Below are positions 50,642 through 59,985 of a stretch of DNA of 64,000 nucleotides, one piece after another; position 1 is the stretch's first letter, and every line of letters starts with the position of its first letter. The translations under genes and the position numbers were made by a program. The stretch is taken from assembly GCA_017619375.1 (NCBI GenBank), contig JAFZSL010000051.1:231583-295582 (forward strand), read 5' to 3'. This DNA is from Prevotella sp. Its GTDB lineage: Bacteria; Bacteroidota; Bacteroidia; Bacteroidales; Bacteroidaceae. Below the pieces are notes generated by a model. It saw only the letters and a list, made by a program, of their open reading frames with translations, ran no database searches and was not told the origin of the DNA.

Positions 50642-51370
50642 TTAGTTGGTGATCGTGGTCAGATTTTGTTCGTTGAAGTCCTTGCGGAAAGTGATGGTGA
50701 TGTTTTCTTCGTCGATGTCCAACTGACGGAGCAGGGGTATGAGAATGCGGCTGGCATTCAGACGGGAACGCTCGGCGATTTTCAGTTGGGGGATGGAGCG
50801 CAGGATGCTCTCACGGCCCTCTTGCTCATAACGTGACAACTCGCTGTCGCTGAAATCCTTGCGAAATAGGGCGACATAACTTTGTACTTCGTTGTGGTTG
50901 ATTTTGGTACTGGTCAACTCAGCCTTTGGGTCGGGGAGGATGATTTCCAAATGGTCGTCATCATATATCACGTTGTCTTCGTTGAATTGGCTGAAATCGA
51001 TATAGCCCTTTACCGTGGCGTCGATGGGAATGGCTATGCTGCGGCTGCCGGAAGGTATTTCATAGTCATAGGCATAGCCAAGGATGCTGCCTTTCAACTT
51101 CAACACGTCATCGTGAGTGATCACTTTGTGAATCTTGTATTCTGCTGTGTAGAGGCGGGAACATTTCTGGATGTTGGATATCAACTTGCCTACCTTGGCT
51201 TCCTTGCTTTCCGTCTCTGTCACGGGGATGGGTGAAGATGAGGTGTCCTTTGGTTCTTCCTTCTTGCTGCAGGAAAGCAACAAGGGAAGGCTTAAGGCCA
51301 ACAACAGGACTATGGAGCCCAGGGAAGGACATATGAAAACCCGAAGGAAACAATGGTGTATGCGGTTCAT
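50642..51370 (-). CDS. DUF4230 lipoprotein (paralogue 2)
   Basis: The ATG at 51370 gives 242 aa with a lipoprotein signal ending LLLSC. An upstream in-frame start is before the promoter. The body has the DUF4230 pattern (LISNIQKCSRLYTAEYKIHKV, IAIPIDATVKGYIDF and a C-terminal AERSRLNASRIL). It differs from the next gene in being a lipoprotein. It is first of the operon DUF4230-DUF4230-AGCS-MBL. Promoter at 51394-51426. Confidence 0.8.
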   Translation of the reverse strand: MNRIHHCFLRVFICPSLGSIVLLLALSLPLLLSCSKKEEPKDTSSSPIPVTETESKEAKVGKLISNIQKCSRLYTAEYKIHKVITHDDVLKLKGSILGYAYDYEIPSGSRSIAIPIDATVKGYIDFSQFNEDNVIYDDDHLEIILPDPKAELTSTKINHNEVQSYVALFRKDFSDSELSRYEQEGRESILRSIPQLKIAERSRLNASRILIPLLRQLDIDEENITITFRKDFNEQNLTTITN

Positions 51371-51393
51371 TGTAATGGTTTTTACATTAATTT

Positions 51394-51426
51394 GCAAACT
51401 TACTATTTTTTCTCCAAAATAGCAAA
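51394..51426 (-). promoter_or_regulatory. promoter of the DUF4230-AGCS operon
   Basis: -7 box TAAGTTTGC (51394-51402) and a -33 TTTG (51423-51426), 20 nt apart, on the minus strand. Confidence 0.5.
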
Positions 51427-51577
51427 CAACTTTTGGCCAAAAAATATGCATAAATGCTAAAAACCATCAAAATGACTTCCAACATTAAACCTATGGGGGG
51501 CTTCCTGCGTCAAATTGACAGAAATAGCAATGAACAACATTTCATTTTTAAACTCTAACAATAAAAACTACAAACGT

Positions 51578-52081
51578 ATGAAAAAGTTAATCATGATTGC
51601 TCTCATGGCAGTATCGGCCTCTCTCTCCGCCATGGCTCAAGGGCAAGGACAAGGACAATTTGGACAGGGTAGGAACTTCGACCCCGCAGAGATGGCGCAA
51701 AGACGCACAGACATGATGGTTGAAAGATATGGACTCGACGAAGCACAGAAAGAAAAACTGCTCGAACTCAACAAGAAGTATCCTGGCATGATGGGGCCTC
51801 GCATGGGAGGACAAAGGCCTGGTGGCGGTGACAGGCAGATGCGCCGTCAAGGACCTCCTCAAGGAAATGGAGACAACCAGCAAGCCGGCCAGGGTCAAGG
51901 CCAAGGCCAGAGACCAGCATTCGGTCCTGGACAAGGAGGACCTGGACGTTTCAACCCTGAGCAGATGAAGGAATATGAGGAAGCACTGAAAGGCATCATG
52001 ACCGATGAGCAATATAAGAAATACGAGGCAGACAGGAAAGAGCGCATGGAGCGCATGCAGCAGAGAAGGCCGCAACAATGA
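51578..52081 (+). CDS. DUF4890 protein, periplasmic, Gly/Gln-rich
   Basis: The ATG at 51578 opens a signal peptide (MKKLIMIALMAVSASLSAMAQ). The 167-aa protein then runs GQGQGQFGQGRNFDPAEMAQRRTDMMVERYGLD, the usual DUF4890 start, with a Spy/CpxP-like pair of amphipathic helices (MVERYGLDEAQKEKLLELNK and EEALKGIMTDEQYKKYEADR). The two helices are joined by a long GQG/PQG-rich linker. Spy-like proteins act as periplasmic chaperones in stress; that role is only suggested here. It ends with QQRRPQQ. A terminator is 91 bp downstream. Confidence 0.8.
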   Translation: MKKLIMIALMAVSASLSAMAQGQGQGQFGQGRNFDPAEMAQRRTDMMVERYGLDEAQKEKLLELNKKYPGMMGPRMGGQRPGGGDRQMRRQGPPQGNGDNQQAGQGQGQGQRPAFGPGQGGPGRFNPEQMKEYEEALKGIMTDEQYKKYEADRKERMERMQQRRPQQ

Positions 52082-52171
52082 TTTTGCCTTGCCATATTTC
52101 GAATCTCTTTACAAAAAATAAATGCGAATGCATAAAGGCAATTAGCTAAAAGGTAACAAGATAAGGATGAC

Positions 52172-52198
52172 AAGGGTCGCTTCAAGGCGACCCTTTTT
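52172..52198 (+). terminator. terminator after the DUF4890 gene
   Basis: AAGGGTCGC (52172-52180) pairs with GCGACCCTT (52187-52195), loop TTCAAG, then T run. Confidence 0.8.
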
Positions 52199-52285
52199 GT
52201 CGCTATGCAATGCAGACGTTTCTGGTTTTGAAAGGCCATTGGTCCATAGGGCGTCTTTCTTGTGCTTCATTTTTCATCCAATTCC

Positions 52286-52318
52286 TTTTGTGTTACGCCG
52301 CGCTTTCATTACCTTTGC
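52286..52318 (+). promoter_or_regulatory. promoter of the DUF4738 gene
   Basis: -33 box TTTTG (52286-52290) and -7 box TACCTTTGC (52310-52318), 19 nt apart; the ATG is 30 nt downstream. Confidence 0.7.
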
Positions 52319-52348
52319 ACACGCAAACCTGATAACGATTGATTGAAA

Positions 52349-52960
52349 ATGAAAAAATATCTTGCACTCGCTGTTGCCGTCACTTTTTCTGGCTTGTTTA
52401 TCTCATGCGGGAAAGTTAAGGAAAACAACAAAACACATGACAACATCATCGTCAAACCTCGGGAGAAGGTGGAAGCCGACACCGTTGTTCATAAGATGAA
52501 TGAAATCGATGTCACTAATGACACCATCAAATGGATGGGGAGTACATACAAGGCGAGGGTGCATCGATACACCAATGACAGCCTTTCCATTGCCACTGAT
52601 GAGACCGGAAAGAAATACCGGAACAATCTCATCAAGATGGTCATCACCAGAAAGGATGGAAGCGTCTTTTTTGAAAAGGTGTTCAGCAAAACACTCTTTG
52701 AGAATTTCCTTGATGAAGACTATTTGAAGCAAAATGTACTCCTCGGCCTGGTCTTTAATGGGACCGATAGCGACAACCTGCACTTCCTTGGTAGTGTGGG
52801 AAGGCCTGACATCCTCACTGAGGAATTCGTTCCTTTCAATGTTTACATCACCAAGATGGGGGACGTCAAGGTGGAAAAGGCGACTCTCGAAAACCTTGAA
52901 GGTTACAAAGTCTTCGAGGAAGTGGAAGAGGAGGACGACGACCAGGACAGTGTTGTTTGA
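52349..52960 (+). CDS. DUF4738 lipoprotein
   Basis: The ATG at 52349 is chosen over a TTG two codons upstream. The 203-aa protein has a lipoprotein signal ending FISC and a mature part that fits DUF4738: KMVITRKDGSVFFEKVFSKT, then NFLDEDYLKQNVLLGLVF and FNVYITKMGDVKV. Bacteroidales-specific and of unknown function. The tail is very acidic (EEVEEEDDDQD). It ends at a strong bidirectional terminator, convergent with uxaB. Confidence 0.78.
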   Translation: MKKYLALAVAVTFSGLFISCGKVKENNKTHDNIIVKPREKVEADTVVHKMNEIDVTNDTIKWMGSTYKARVHRYTNDSLSIATDETGKKYRNNLIKMVITRKDGSVFFEKVFSKTLFENFLDEDYLKQNVLLGLVFNGTDSDNLHFLGSVGRPDILTEEFVPFNVYITKMGDVKVEKATLENLEGYKVFEEVEEEDDDQDSVV

Positions 52961-52998
52961 AGTTTGCCCTTCTCGGTAGGCGACGGCTTTGCCGTTGC

Positions 52999-53040
52999 AA
53001 CGCAAAGGCGCCGACCATCAATGGCCGGCGCCTTTGCGTT
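52999..53040. terminator. bidirectional terminator between the DUF4738 gene and uxaB
   Basis: A 15-bp perfect stem (AACGCAAAGGCGCCG at 52999-53013 with CGGCGCCTTTGCGTT at 53026-53040) extended by an imperfect ACCAT/ATGGC pair. It serves both convergent genes. Confidence 0.88.
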
Positions 53041-53056
53041 TGATATTATTATAGGT

Positions 53057-54535
53057 TTAAAGGATGGTTTTCACAGCTTCAAGCATGCCTTTTTCCTGAA
53101 TGAGGTCAAGGTCTTTCTTCAGCAAGTCGGCAAGGCCGGAGATGTCGTGAAGGTCCTCGCCCCAGATGCTCGTGGCGGAGAGAACACCGTCGGTGACCTT
53201 CTGGGTGTCGCCGGTGGACCAGAGGCTCTTCAGCAGGTCCATGATGTCTTGGGCGTCGTTAGGCACGATTTCTGCACCGTCGGCACGTTTGCCACCTTTG
53301 TAGTAGGTGATGATGGCGGCCAAACCCATGACAAGACCCTGGGGGAGTTCGCCCTTGCGCTCCAGGTACACTTTCACTCCGGGAAGGTCGCGGGCGCAGA
53401 ATTTCGGGAAGGAATTGAGCATGATGCTCGTCACCTGGTGGTCGACGAACGGGTTGTTGAAACGCTCCAGCACGTCGGAGGCAAACTGTTTCAACTCGTC
53501 CATCGGGAGATTGAGGGTTTCCATCAACTCCTCAAACTGCACCTTGTGGATGTATTTGCCGATGACCTCGTGGTTGCAGGCGTCGCGGACAATGTCGACA
53601 CCGCTGAGGTAGGCCACGGGGGAGAGCACGGTGTGAGGACCGTTGAGCAGCGTCACCTTGCGCTCATGGTAAGGCTTCTCGCTCTCGGCGATGAGGACGT
53701 GCAGGCCGGCTTTTTCGGCGGGGAATTCGGCACGAAGTTCCTCGCAGGTCATGTTCTCTGCCTTCTCTATCACCCAAAGGTGGAATATCTCGGCTTGGAC
53801 CACGAGATTGTCGGCATAACTGATTTTTTGCTGGATGTCGGCGATCTCCTTGCGGGGGAAGCCTGGTACGATGCGGTCGACGAGGGTGGCGCATACGTAG
53901 CAATAGTTGGTGAACCAGGACTTGAAGCCTTCATAGTCGGCACCGAAGTCGTCCTTCCACAGTTCGATGTATTGGTAGATGCACTCCTTCAGGTGATGGC
54001 CGTTGAGGAAGATGAGTTCGCAAGGCATGATGATGAGGCCCTTCGTCGGGTCGCCGTTGAAAGTTTGGTAGCGGCGATAAAGCAGTTGCACCAACTTGCC
54101 GGGATAGCTGCTGGCGGGAGCGTCGCCCAATTTGCAAGTGTCGTCGAAAGCGATGCCGGCCTCGGTGGTGTTGGAAATCACAAAGCGAATTTCGGGTTGG
54201 TCGGCAAGGGCCAGGTAAGCCTGGAATTGGCTGTACGGGTTCAATGCGCGTGAAATCACATCAATGCGCTCAAGGGTGTTCACTGTCTCGCCGTTCTCAC
54301 GGCCTTGGAGGTTGACATGATAGAGGCAGTCCTGGCCGTTCAGCCAGTCCACCATGCCACGCTCGATGGGTTGCACAACCACCACGCTGCCGTTGAAATC
54401 TGTCTTTTGGTTCATGTTCCAGATGATCCAATCCACAAAGGCACGAAGGAAGTTTCCCTCACCAAACTGAATGACTTTCTCTGGCATCACGCTCTTTGGA
54501 GCGGTGCGCTTGTTCAATGCTTGCAATTTTTTCAT
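53057..54535 (-). CDS. uxaB: tagaturonate reductase (altronate oxidoreductase)
   Basis: The 492-aa protein is a long-chain mannitol-dehydrogenase-type enzyme. It reduces D-tagaturonate to D-altronate with NADH in the galacturonate branch of the isomerase pathway. The start VIQFGEGNFLRAFVDWIIW is the NAD-binding Rossmann turn (GEGNFLRAF), and the stretch GLIIMPCELIFLNGHHLKE is a typical UxaB core. It is monocistronic with the promoter at 54585. It is close to the SusCD pair (divergent) and to uxuA/uxuB. Confidence 0.92.
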   Translation of the reverse strand: MKKLQALNKRTAPKSVMPEKVIQFGEGNFLRAFVDWIIWNMNQKTDFNGSVVVVQPIERGMVDWLNGQDCLYHVNLQGRENGETVNTLERIDVISRALNPYSQFQAYLALADQPEIRFVISNTTEAGIAFDDTCKLGDAPASSYPGKLVQLLYRRYQTFNGDPTKGLIIMPCELIFLNGHHLKECIYQYIELWKDDFGADYEGFKSWFTNYCYVCATLVDRIVPGFPRKEIADIQQKISYADNLVVQAEIFHLWVIEKAENMTCEELRAEFPAEKAGLHVLIAESEKPYHERKVTLLNGPHTVLSPVAYLSGVDIVRDACNHEVIGKYIHKVQFEELMETLNLPMDELKQFASDVLERFNNPFVDHQVTSIMLNSFPKFCARDLPGVKVYLERKGELPQGLVMGLAAIITYYKGGKRADGAEIVPNDAQDIMDLLKSLWSTGDTQKVTDGVLSATSIWGEDLHDISGLADLLKKDLDLIQEKGMLEAVKTIL

Positions 54536-54870
54536 TTGTTTTATAGAATTAGTTGTTGTTTTTCAGCCAATATCTTTCTGTGCTGCAAAGGTAATCATTT
54601 ATTTACGAAATGCAATGCATGGCTGATGTTAAAATCACGTAAAGGTTTGCAAATTCTGGAAATCAGAAGCCGTCATCCTGTTTTTGAGGGATATAATGTA
54701 AAAAAAACACCAAAATTGTTGTCGGTTTGAAAAAAAATTGTAATTTTGCCACCAATAGTCAACCGAAGAACAAAAAATCATACTTAGAATATTCATTATC
54801 AAGGTGCCGTGATTGGGCACTTGCCTTAGACCTTTTTTTATATCTAACTTATTCATCAACTAAATTTATT
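54536..54870. promoter_or_regulatory. 335-bp divergent control region between uxaB and susC
   Basis: The minus-strand uxaB -7 box TTACCTTTGC is at 54585-54594. The plus-strand SusC box TAATTTTGC is at 54741-54749 with a weak TTG at 54716-54718. An AT-rich stretch with GTAAAAAAAACACC lies between. The SusC mRNA would carry a leader of about 120 nt (54750-54870), longer than most here. I see no operator I can name. Confidence 0.55.
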
Positions 54871-57800
54871 ATGCCAACATTTCGAAGAATTCTTTCTGTA
54901 ATCTGTACCGGTATGGTGGCTTGTGCACTCCCCGTGGCAGCGCAAACCGTACATGGTGTAGAGACAGTGCTCCAAGCCAGGGCTGTCGTACAGGTGAAAG
55001 GAGTTGTCTACGACACGAGCGACCAGCCGATTGTCGGGGCAACCGTTGTTGAAATGGATGCACCTACCAATGGTACCCTCACGGGGAATGATGGAGCGTT
55101 CTCCCTCTCCGTTGCCAAAGGTGCAAGTCTCAAAATCTCTTATATCGGCTACAAGACCACCACGGTGAAAGTGGTGGAAGGTAGGCCGTTGAAAGTGGTC
55201 TTGGTTGAGGATGCCGAGTTGCTCAACGACGTGGTCGTCATGGGATACGGTACCCAGCGGAAGAAACTGGTCACCGGTTCCACCGTGCACGTCGATGCCG
55301 ACAACATCGCAGCAGCAAATGCCGTCGATGCCTTCGGCGCTCTCCAAAGCCAGGCTGCAGGTATGAACATCGTGATGAACTCAGGACAGCCGGGTGAGGG
55401 CTACAAGGTCGTCATTCGTGGTATGGGCACCGCTGGTTCAAACACTCCTTTGTATGTCATCGACGGCGTGCCGGGGGGATCCATCGAAGACCTCTCGCCA
55501 AACGACATCGAGTCCATCGACGTGCTCAAGGATGCTGCTTCCAGCGCCATCTATGGTGCAAGGGCATCCAACGGCGTCATCCTCGTCACCACCAAGCAGG
55601 GTAGGGCAGGACATGTGCAGGTCTCTTTCGACGGATACCTGGGATGGCAGAACGCCAACACCAATGATGTCACTCCTCTGAATGCCAAGCAGTATATGGA
55701 AATCAACGACAAGGCTTACCAGATTCAAGGCGTTTCCACCTACGACTGGGCCAAGTTGATTCCCAAGCAGTACCAGCAAATCATGGACGGGACATGGAAT
55801 GGCACCAACTGGTTGGATGAGACCATGGTGGACAACGCTCCCATGCACAACGCATCTATCAATATCACTGGAGGCAGCGATGTGTCACGCTTCGCACTTG
55901 GATTCTCCAATTACCACCAGACAGGTACCATCGGATATCCTGCAACACCGAAGTTTGACAGATACACCGTGCGTTTGAACTCCGACTACTCTCTCATCAA
56001 GAAAAGCGGAAGGGACATCCTCAAATTCGGGGAGAACGTCACCTTCACAGCCACCAACAAGAAGGGTATCTCCATCGGAGGCATTTATGGCAACAGCATC
56101 CGAAACCTCCTGGCCATGTCGCCGTTGCTCCCCGCATACAACGACCAAGGGGAATTATATGAATACAAGGATATCGTGGCCGATGGATGGGATTTCAGTG
56201 CCGACATGGCAAACCCACTCGCTGCAATGAAATACGATGAGGGAAGCGGTTATACCAAGAGGTTCAGGTTGCAAACCAATTTCTTCCTGGAGTTTGAACC
56301 CATCGTGGGATTGAAATTCCGTTCCAGTGCCGGATGGAACTACCGCCACTCTGAAAGCCGTAGTTACGTCCCCGTCTATGAGTTGAGCACCAAGAAGTCG
56401 AATCCCAATGACGATGTCAGGCAGAGTCAGGGATACAACGTCAGATGGTCATTGGAAAACACCGTCAACTGGGTGAAGGCTTTCGATCTGCACAACGTGG
56501 ACGTACTGCTGGGACAGTCTGTGGAGAAATGGGGATTCGGTAGCAATGTCGGAGCAACCAACTCCAATTCGCTCTTCCCTGGCTCCTTCAAGCATGCATA
56601 CATCAACAACGCCAATGTGGTCGACCCGGCATACACCTCCATCAGTGGTAGCCCAAACGACCAAGGAGCCTTGTCGTCCTTCTTCGGGCGTGTCAACTAC
56701 AACTACAATGAGACATACCTCCTCTCACTTGTGCTCAGGGCAGATGGCTCGTCCAATTTCAAGCGTGGCAACAGGTGGGGCTACTTCCCCTCGGTGTCGG
56801 CAGGTTGGATCATCACCAACGAGCCTTTCATGGAGTGGTCGAAGGACTGGCTCTATTTCTTCAAACTCAGGGGCAGCTGGGGACAGAATGGTAACTGCAA
56901 CATCTCCAATTTCCAATATGTGGCAACCGTCGCGTTCGACGACCCCTATTATTTCGACAATAAGGACAATCCCGGCATTGGTGCTTATCCCAACATCCTG
57001 CCCAATGAGAAGGTGAAATGGGAAACATCAGAGCAACTCGACTTGGGATTTGATGCACGCTTCCTCGACAACAGGCTCGCCCTTTCGTTCGACTGGTATG
57101 ACAAAAAGACCAAGGACTGGCTCGTGAGGGCACCGGTACTCTTGTCATACGGAACAGGAGCGCCATACATCAATGGAGGTGACATCGAGAACAAGGGTTA
57201 TGAGATCCACCTCTCTTGGAACGACCACATCGGCAAAGATTTCGTCTACAGCGTTTCTGCCAACCTCTCACACAACAAGAACGAGGTGACCAGGCTGGCC
57301 AACGCTGAAGGTATCATACATGGTGGCTCGAATGCCATCGCGCAGAACACTGCCGAACTCTACCGTCTCCAGGTGGGTTATCCCATCGGATACTTCTGGG
57401 GATATGAGATGGAAGGCATCATCCAGAACGAGCAGGACCTTCAGGATTATTTGAACAAACATTGCGGTGGTGACAAGAACAACTCGTTGCAAGGCGCGTC
57501 GATTCAGCCTGGTGATGTCAAGTTCGTCGATCACAACGGAAACGGGAAAATCGACAAGGGCGATGATGACAAGACCATGATCGGCGACCCCAACCCTGAC
57601 TACACCGTGGGTATCAACATCAACCTGGCATACAAGGGATTCGATTTCTCACTCACCGGATACGGTTCGTTCGGACAGCAGGTGGCTAAGAGTTACCGAC
57701 AGTTCTCCGACCATCCCGATGACAACTATTGCACAGATGTATATACCAAGTACTGGACAGGGGAAGGAAGCACCAACAGATATCCCAGGTTCTCCGATGG

Positions 57801-58089
57801 CAAGAATGTCAACATGTCGGAAATATCAAGAGTATGGATAGAGGATGCCGACTTCTTCAAGATTTCAAGAATCTCTTTTGGATACGATCTCAAGCGGGCA
57901 ATAAGGAAACTGCCCGTCACCAAGTGCCGTGTCTATGTCTCGGCGAGCAATATGTTCACCTTCACCGATTATTCCGGCATGGACCCGGAGGTCGGATTCG
58001 GTAATGGAACAAGCTGGGCCTCTGGCATCGACTGTGGATATTACCCATCATCACGCTCGTGGCAGGTGGGCTTGAACATCAATTTTTAA
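54871..58089 (+). CDS. SusC/RagA-type TonB-dependent outer-membrane transporter
   Basis: The ATG at 54871 gives 1072 aa with a signal peptide (cleavage near PVAAQ). Residues about 40-120 are a carboxypeptidase-D regulatory-like domain (VKGVVYDTSDQPIVGATV). The plug starts LNDVVVMGYGTQRKKLVTGS and includes YVIDGVPGGSIEDLSPNDIE and IYGARASNGVILVTTK. The rest is a 22-strand beta barrel ending in aromatic GLNINF. It imports oligosaccharides with its SusD partner, which follows after 12 nt. The neighbouring uronate genes suggest uronate-containing glycans (inference). Confidence 0.95.
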   Translation: MPTFRRILSVICTGMVACALPVAAQTVHGVETVLQARAVVQVKGVVYDTSDQPIVGATVVEMDAPTNGTLTGNDGAFSLSVAKGASLKISYIGYKTTTVKVVEGRPLKVVLVEDAELLNDVVVMGYGTQRKKLVTGSTVHVDADNIAAANAVDAFGALQSQAAGMNIVMNSGQPGEGYKVVIRGMGTAGSNTPLYVIDGVPGGSIEDLSPNDIESIDVLKDAASSAIYGARASNGVILVTTKQGRAGHVQVSFDGYLGWQNANTNDVTPLNAKQYMEINDKAYQIQGVSTYDWAKLIPKQYQQIMDGTWNGTNWLDETMVDNAPMHNASINITGGSDVSRFALGFSNYHQTGTIGYPATPKFDRYTVRLNSDYSLIKKSGRDILKFGENVTFTATNKKGISIGGIYGNSIRNLLAMSPLLPAYNDQGELYEYKDIVADGWDFSADMANPLAAMKYDEGSGYTKRFRLQTNFFLEFEPIVGLKFRSSAGWNYRHSESRSYVPVYELSTKKSNPNDDVRQSQGYNVRWSLENTVNWVKAFDLHNVDVLLGQSVEKWGFGSNVGATNSNSLFPGSFKHAYINNANVVDPAYTSISGSPNDQGALSSFFGRVNYNYNETYLLSLVLRADGSSNFKRGNRWGYFPSVSAGWIITNEPFMEWSKDWLYFFKLRGSWGQNGNCNISNFQYVATVAFDDPYYFDNKDNPGIGAYPNILPNEKVKWETSEQLDLGFDARFLDNRLALSFDWYDKKTKDWLVRAPVLLSYGTGAPYINGGDIENKGYEIHLSWNDHIGKDFVYSVSANLSHNKNEVTRLANAEGIIHGGSNAIAQNTAELYRLQVGYPIGYFWGYEMEGIIQNEQDLQDYLNKHCGGDKNNSLQGASIQPGDVKFVDHNGNGKIDKGDDDKTMIGDPNPDYTVGININLAYKGFDFSLTGYGSFGQQVAKSYRQFSDHPDDNYCTDVYTKYWTGEGSTNRYPRFSDGKNVNMSEISRVWIEDADFFKISRISFGYDLKRAIRKLPVTKCRVYVSASNMFTFTDYSGMDPEVGFGNGTSWASGIDCGYYPSSRSWQVGLNINF

Positions 58090-58101
58090 TCCTTGAAGAT
58101 C

Positions 58102-59847
58102 ATGAATAAGAAATTATTATACCTGGTGTCCGCATGCTTGTGCGTGATGCTGGTGGGTTGTGACGACTTCCTTGATACGGAAAGCCTCACGATGAAAGAT
58201 ACCTCCAACTTCCCTGTCAACGAGACCGATGCCACACAGATGGTGAACGGCATCTACTCCGTGATGAACAGAAACCTGGCAGACCCGGAGGAAGACCCCT
58301 TCTTCATCTTCGACATCGCTTCCGACGACCGACTGGGAGGTGGAAGCCAGAGCAATATCGGCGCACAAGGTGTGGACAGACTGATGAACGCATACGTCGA
58401 CTGGATGAAACCCCTGTGGAAGCAACGCTATGCAGGAATCAACCGTGCCAACAGCGCCCTTGAAACCATCGACAATGTGAAGGGATGGAGTTCCGAGAGC
58501 AAGAAAAACCAACTCTTGTGCGAAATACACTTCCTGCGCGCATTCTACTATTTCAACCTCGCACAGGTGTTCAACGGGGTGCCATTGGTGCTCTCGACAG
58601 AGCCGCAGAACCTTCCGAAGGCTTCACCCGACGAGGTATATGCACAAATCGCTTCCGACCTCAAGAAGGCCATCGAATACGGACCTTCCATCAAGTATCC
58701 GGAATTCGGGGAAGGCAGGGCTTCGAAATGGGCCGCCGAAGGCATGATGGCCCGCGTATGGCTCTTCTATACCGGATTCTACAACAAGTCGGAACTTCCC
58801 TTGCCTGCTGAAGAAGGCGGTTCCATCTCCAAGCAACAGGTTGTCTCCTGGCTGGAAGACTGCATTCAGAATAGCGGATTCGGACTGGTTTCCGACCAAA
58901 GGAACCTTTGGCCATACACCAATCCTTATACAGGAAAGGACTACCAGTATGACATCGACAATGGTCTGAATTGGGAAACTGACGAAAACAAGGAGAACAT
59001 GTTTGCAGTCAAGATGTCGAACAAACCGGGATGGAGTGCCGATGCTCAGTTGCGTCACAACCGCATCGTGGAGTTCTACGGACTGCGCAAGACCACTGCC
59101 GATGCATTCCCGTTCTCCGTGCAAGGTTATTCCAACGGACCTGTGTGTGAGAAACTATGGACCGACTGGGCGGCAGACCCCGACTATGCCGGTGACTATA
59201 GACGCATAGGTTCCATTTGCGATCGTGCAGTGGAGATTCCCAACTACAAGGGTGACCCGGCAAAGGAGGTGGAGAACACCAACCTGTTGGCAAAGAAATA
59301 CATCGGTTGTGAGGCAATCGACCCGGAGTCGGGACAGCGCATGCTTTCCTATGGCTATTTCTATGGTAGTGAGAACAACCGACAGACCGGACTCACTCAG
59401 TCGCTTGTATGGCTGCGCTTCGCCGACGTGCTCTTGATGCACTCCGAACTCTCCGACGGAAAGGTCGTCTACAATGGCAAGAGCGGAATGAATGCTGTGC
59501 GCCAAAGGGCCAACCTGCCTGACATCCCATACAACCTCACCAACCTGAAGAAGGAGCGCCGCTATGAGTTGTGCTTCGAGGCCATCAGATGGAATGACCT
59601 CAGACGCTGGGGCGATGTGCAGCAAAAAGTCATCAACCAAGTGGGCAACAGCATCTTGAACCAGGGCATCCCAGGCCAATATGCTTTCACCAACGACTTC
59701 ATGCAGCGTTACGCCGACACAGGTGGCGGTTTCTTCAAGATTCCTGAGGACCAAGTGACGTTGTCGGAAGGTGTATTGGAGCAAAACCCGGGATGGGGTG
59801 ACGGAACAACATGGGCTAAGGGAGACCTGCCTTATAAGTTCAAGTAA
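58102..59847 (+). CDS. SusD/RagB-type outer-membrane lipoprotein
   Basis: The ATG at 58102 is chosen over a TTG three codons upstream. The 581-aa protein has a lipoprotein signal ending VGC (Cys20) followed by DDFLD, the usual SusD start. It has the RagB/SusD helical core: LWKQRYAGINRANSALETI, EIHFLRAFYYFNLAQVFNGV and WLRFADVLLMHSEL with the end ERRYELCFEAIRWNDLRRWG. It sits as a lid on SusC and binds glycans at the cell surface. Strong terminator at 59905. Confidence 0.95.
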   Translation: MNKKLLYLVSACLCVMLVGCDDFLDTESLTMKDTSNFPVNETDATQMVNGIYSVMNRNLADPEEDPFFIFDIASDDRLGGGSQSNIGAQGVDRLMNAYVDWMKPLWKQRYAGINRANSALETIDNVKGWSSESKKNQLLCEIHFLRAFYYFNLAQVFNGVPLVLSTEPQNLPKASPDEVYAQIASDLKKAIEYGPSIKYPEFGEGRASKWAAEGMMARVWLFYTGFYNKSELPLPAEEGGSISKQQVVSWLEDCIQNSGFGLVSDQRNLWPYTNPYTGKDYQYDIDNGLNWETDENKENMFAVKMSNKPGWSADAQLRHNRIVEFYGLRKTTADAFPFSVQGYSNGPVCEKLWTDWAADPDYAGDYRRIGSICDRAVEIPNYKGDPAKEVENTNLLAKKYIGCEAIDPESGQRMLSYGYFYGSENNRQTGLTQSLVWLRFADVLLMHSELSDGKVVYNGKSGMNAVRQRANLPDIPYNLTNLKKERRYELCFEAIRWNDLRRWGDVQQKVINQVGNSILNQGIPGQYAFTNDFMQRYADTGGGFFKIPEDQVTLSEGVLEQNPGWGDGTTWAKGDLPYKFK

Positions 59848-59904
59848 TTCCAGGCAAAAACCTCTCTGGCAAAAACCCGTGAAAGACGGGCATGCAACAT
59901 GAAT

Positions 59905-59944
59905 ACGCCCCCTGCATTTGACGAAGTGCAGGGGGCGTTGTTTT
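59905..59944 (+). terminator. terminator after susD
   Basis: A 12-bp perfect stem (ACGCCCCCTGCA at 59905-59916 with TGCAGGGGGCGT at 59927-59938) followed by TGTTTT. Confidence 0.85.
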
Positions 59945-59985
59945 CAAGATGATTTTCCTGGTTCTTCCAGTTTTTCAAGAACCTC

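Noticed and set aside
54635-54859. Minus-strand 74-codon frame in the uxaB-susC gap
   Set aside because: No start context or known family, and it overlaps the susC promoter and leader.
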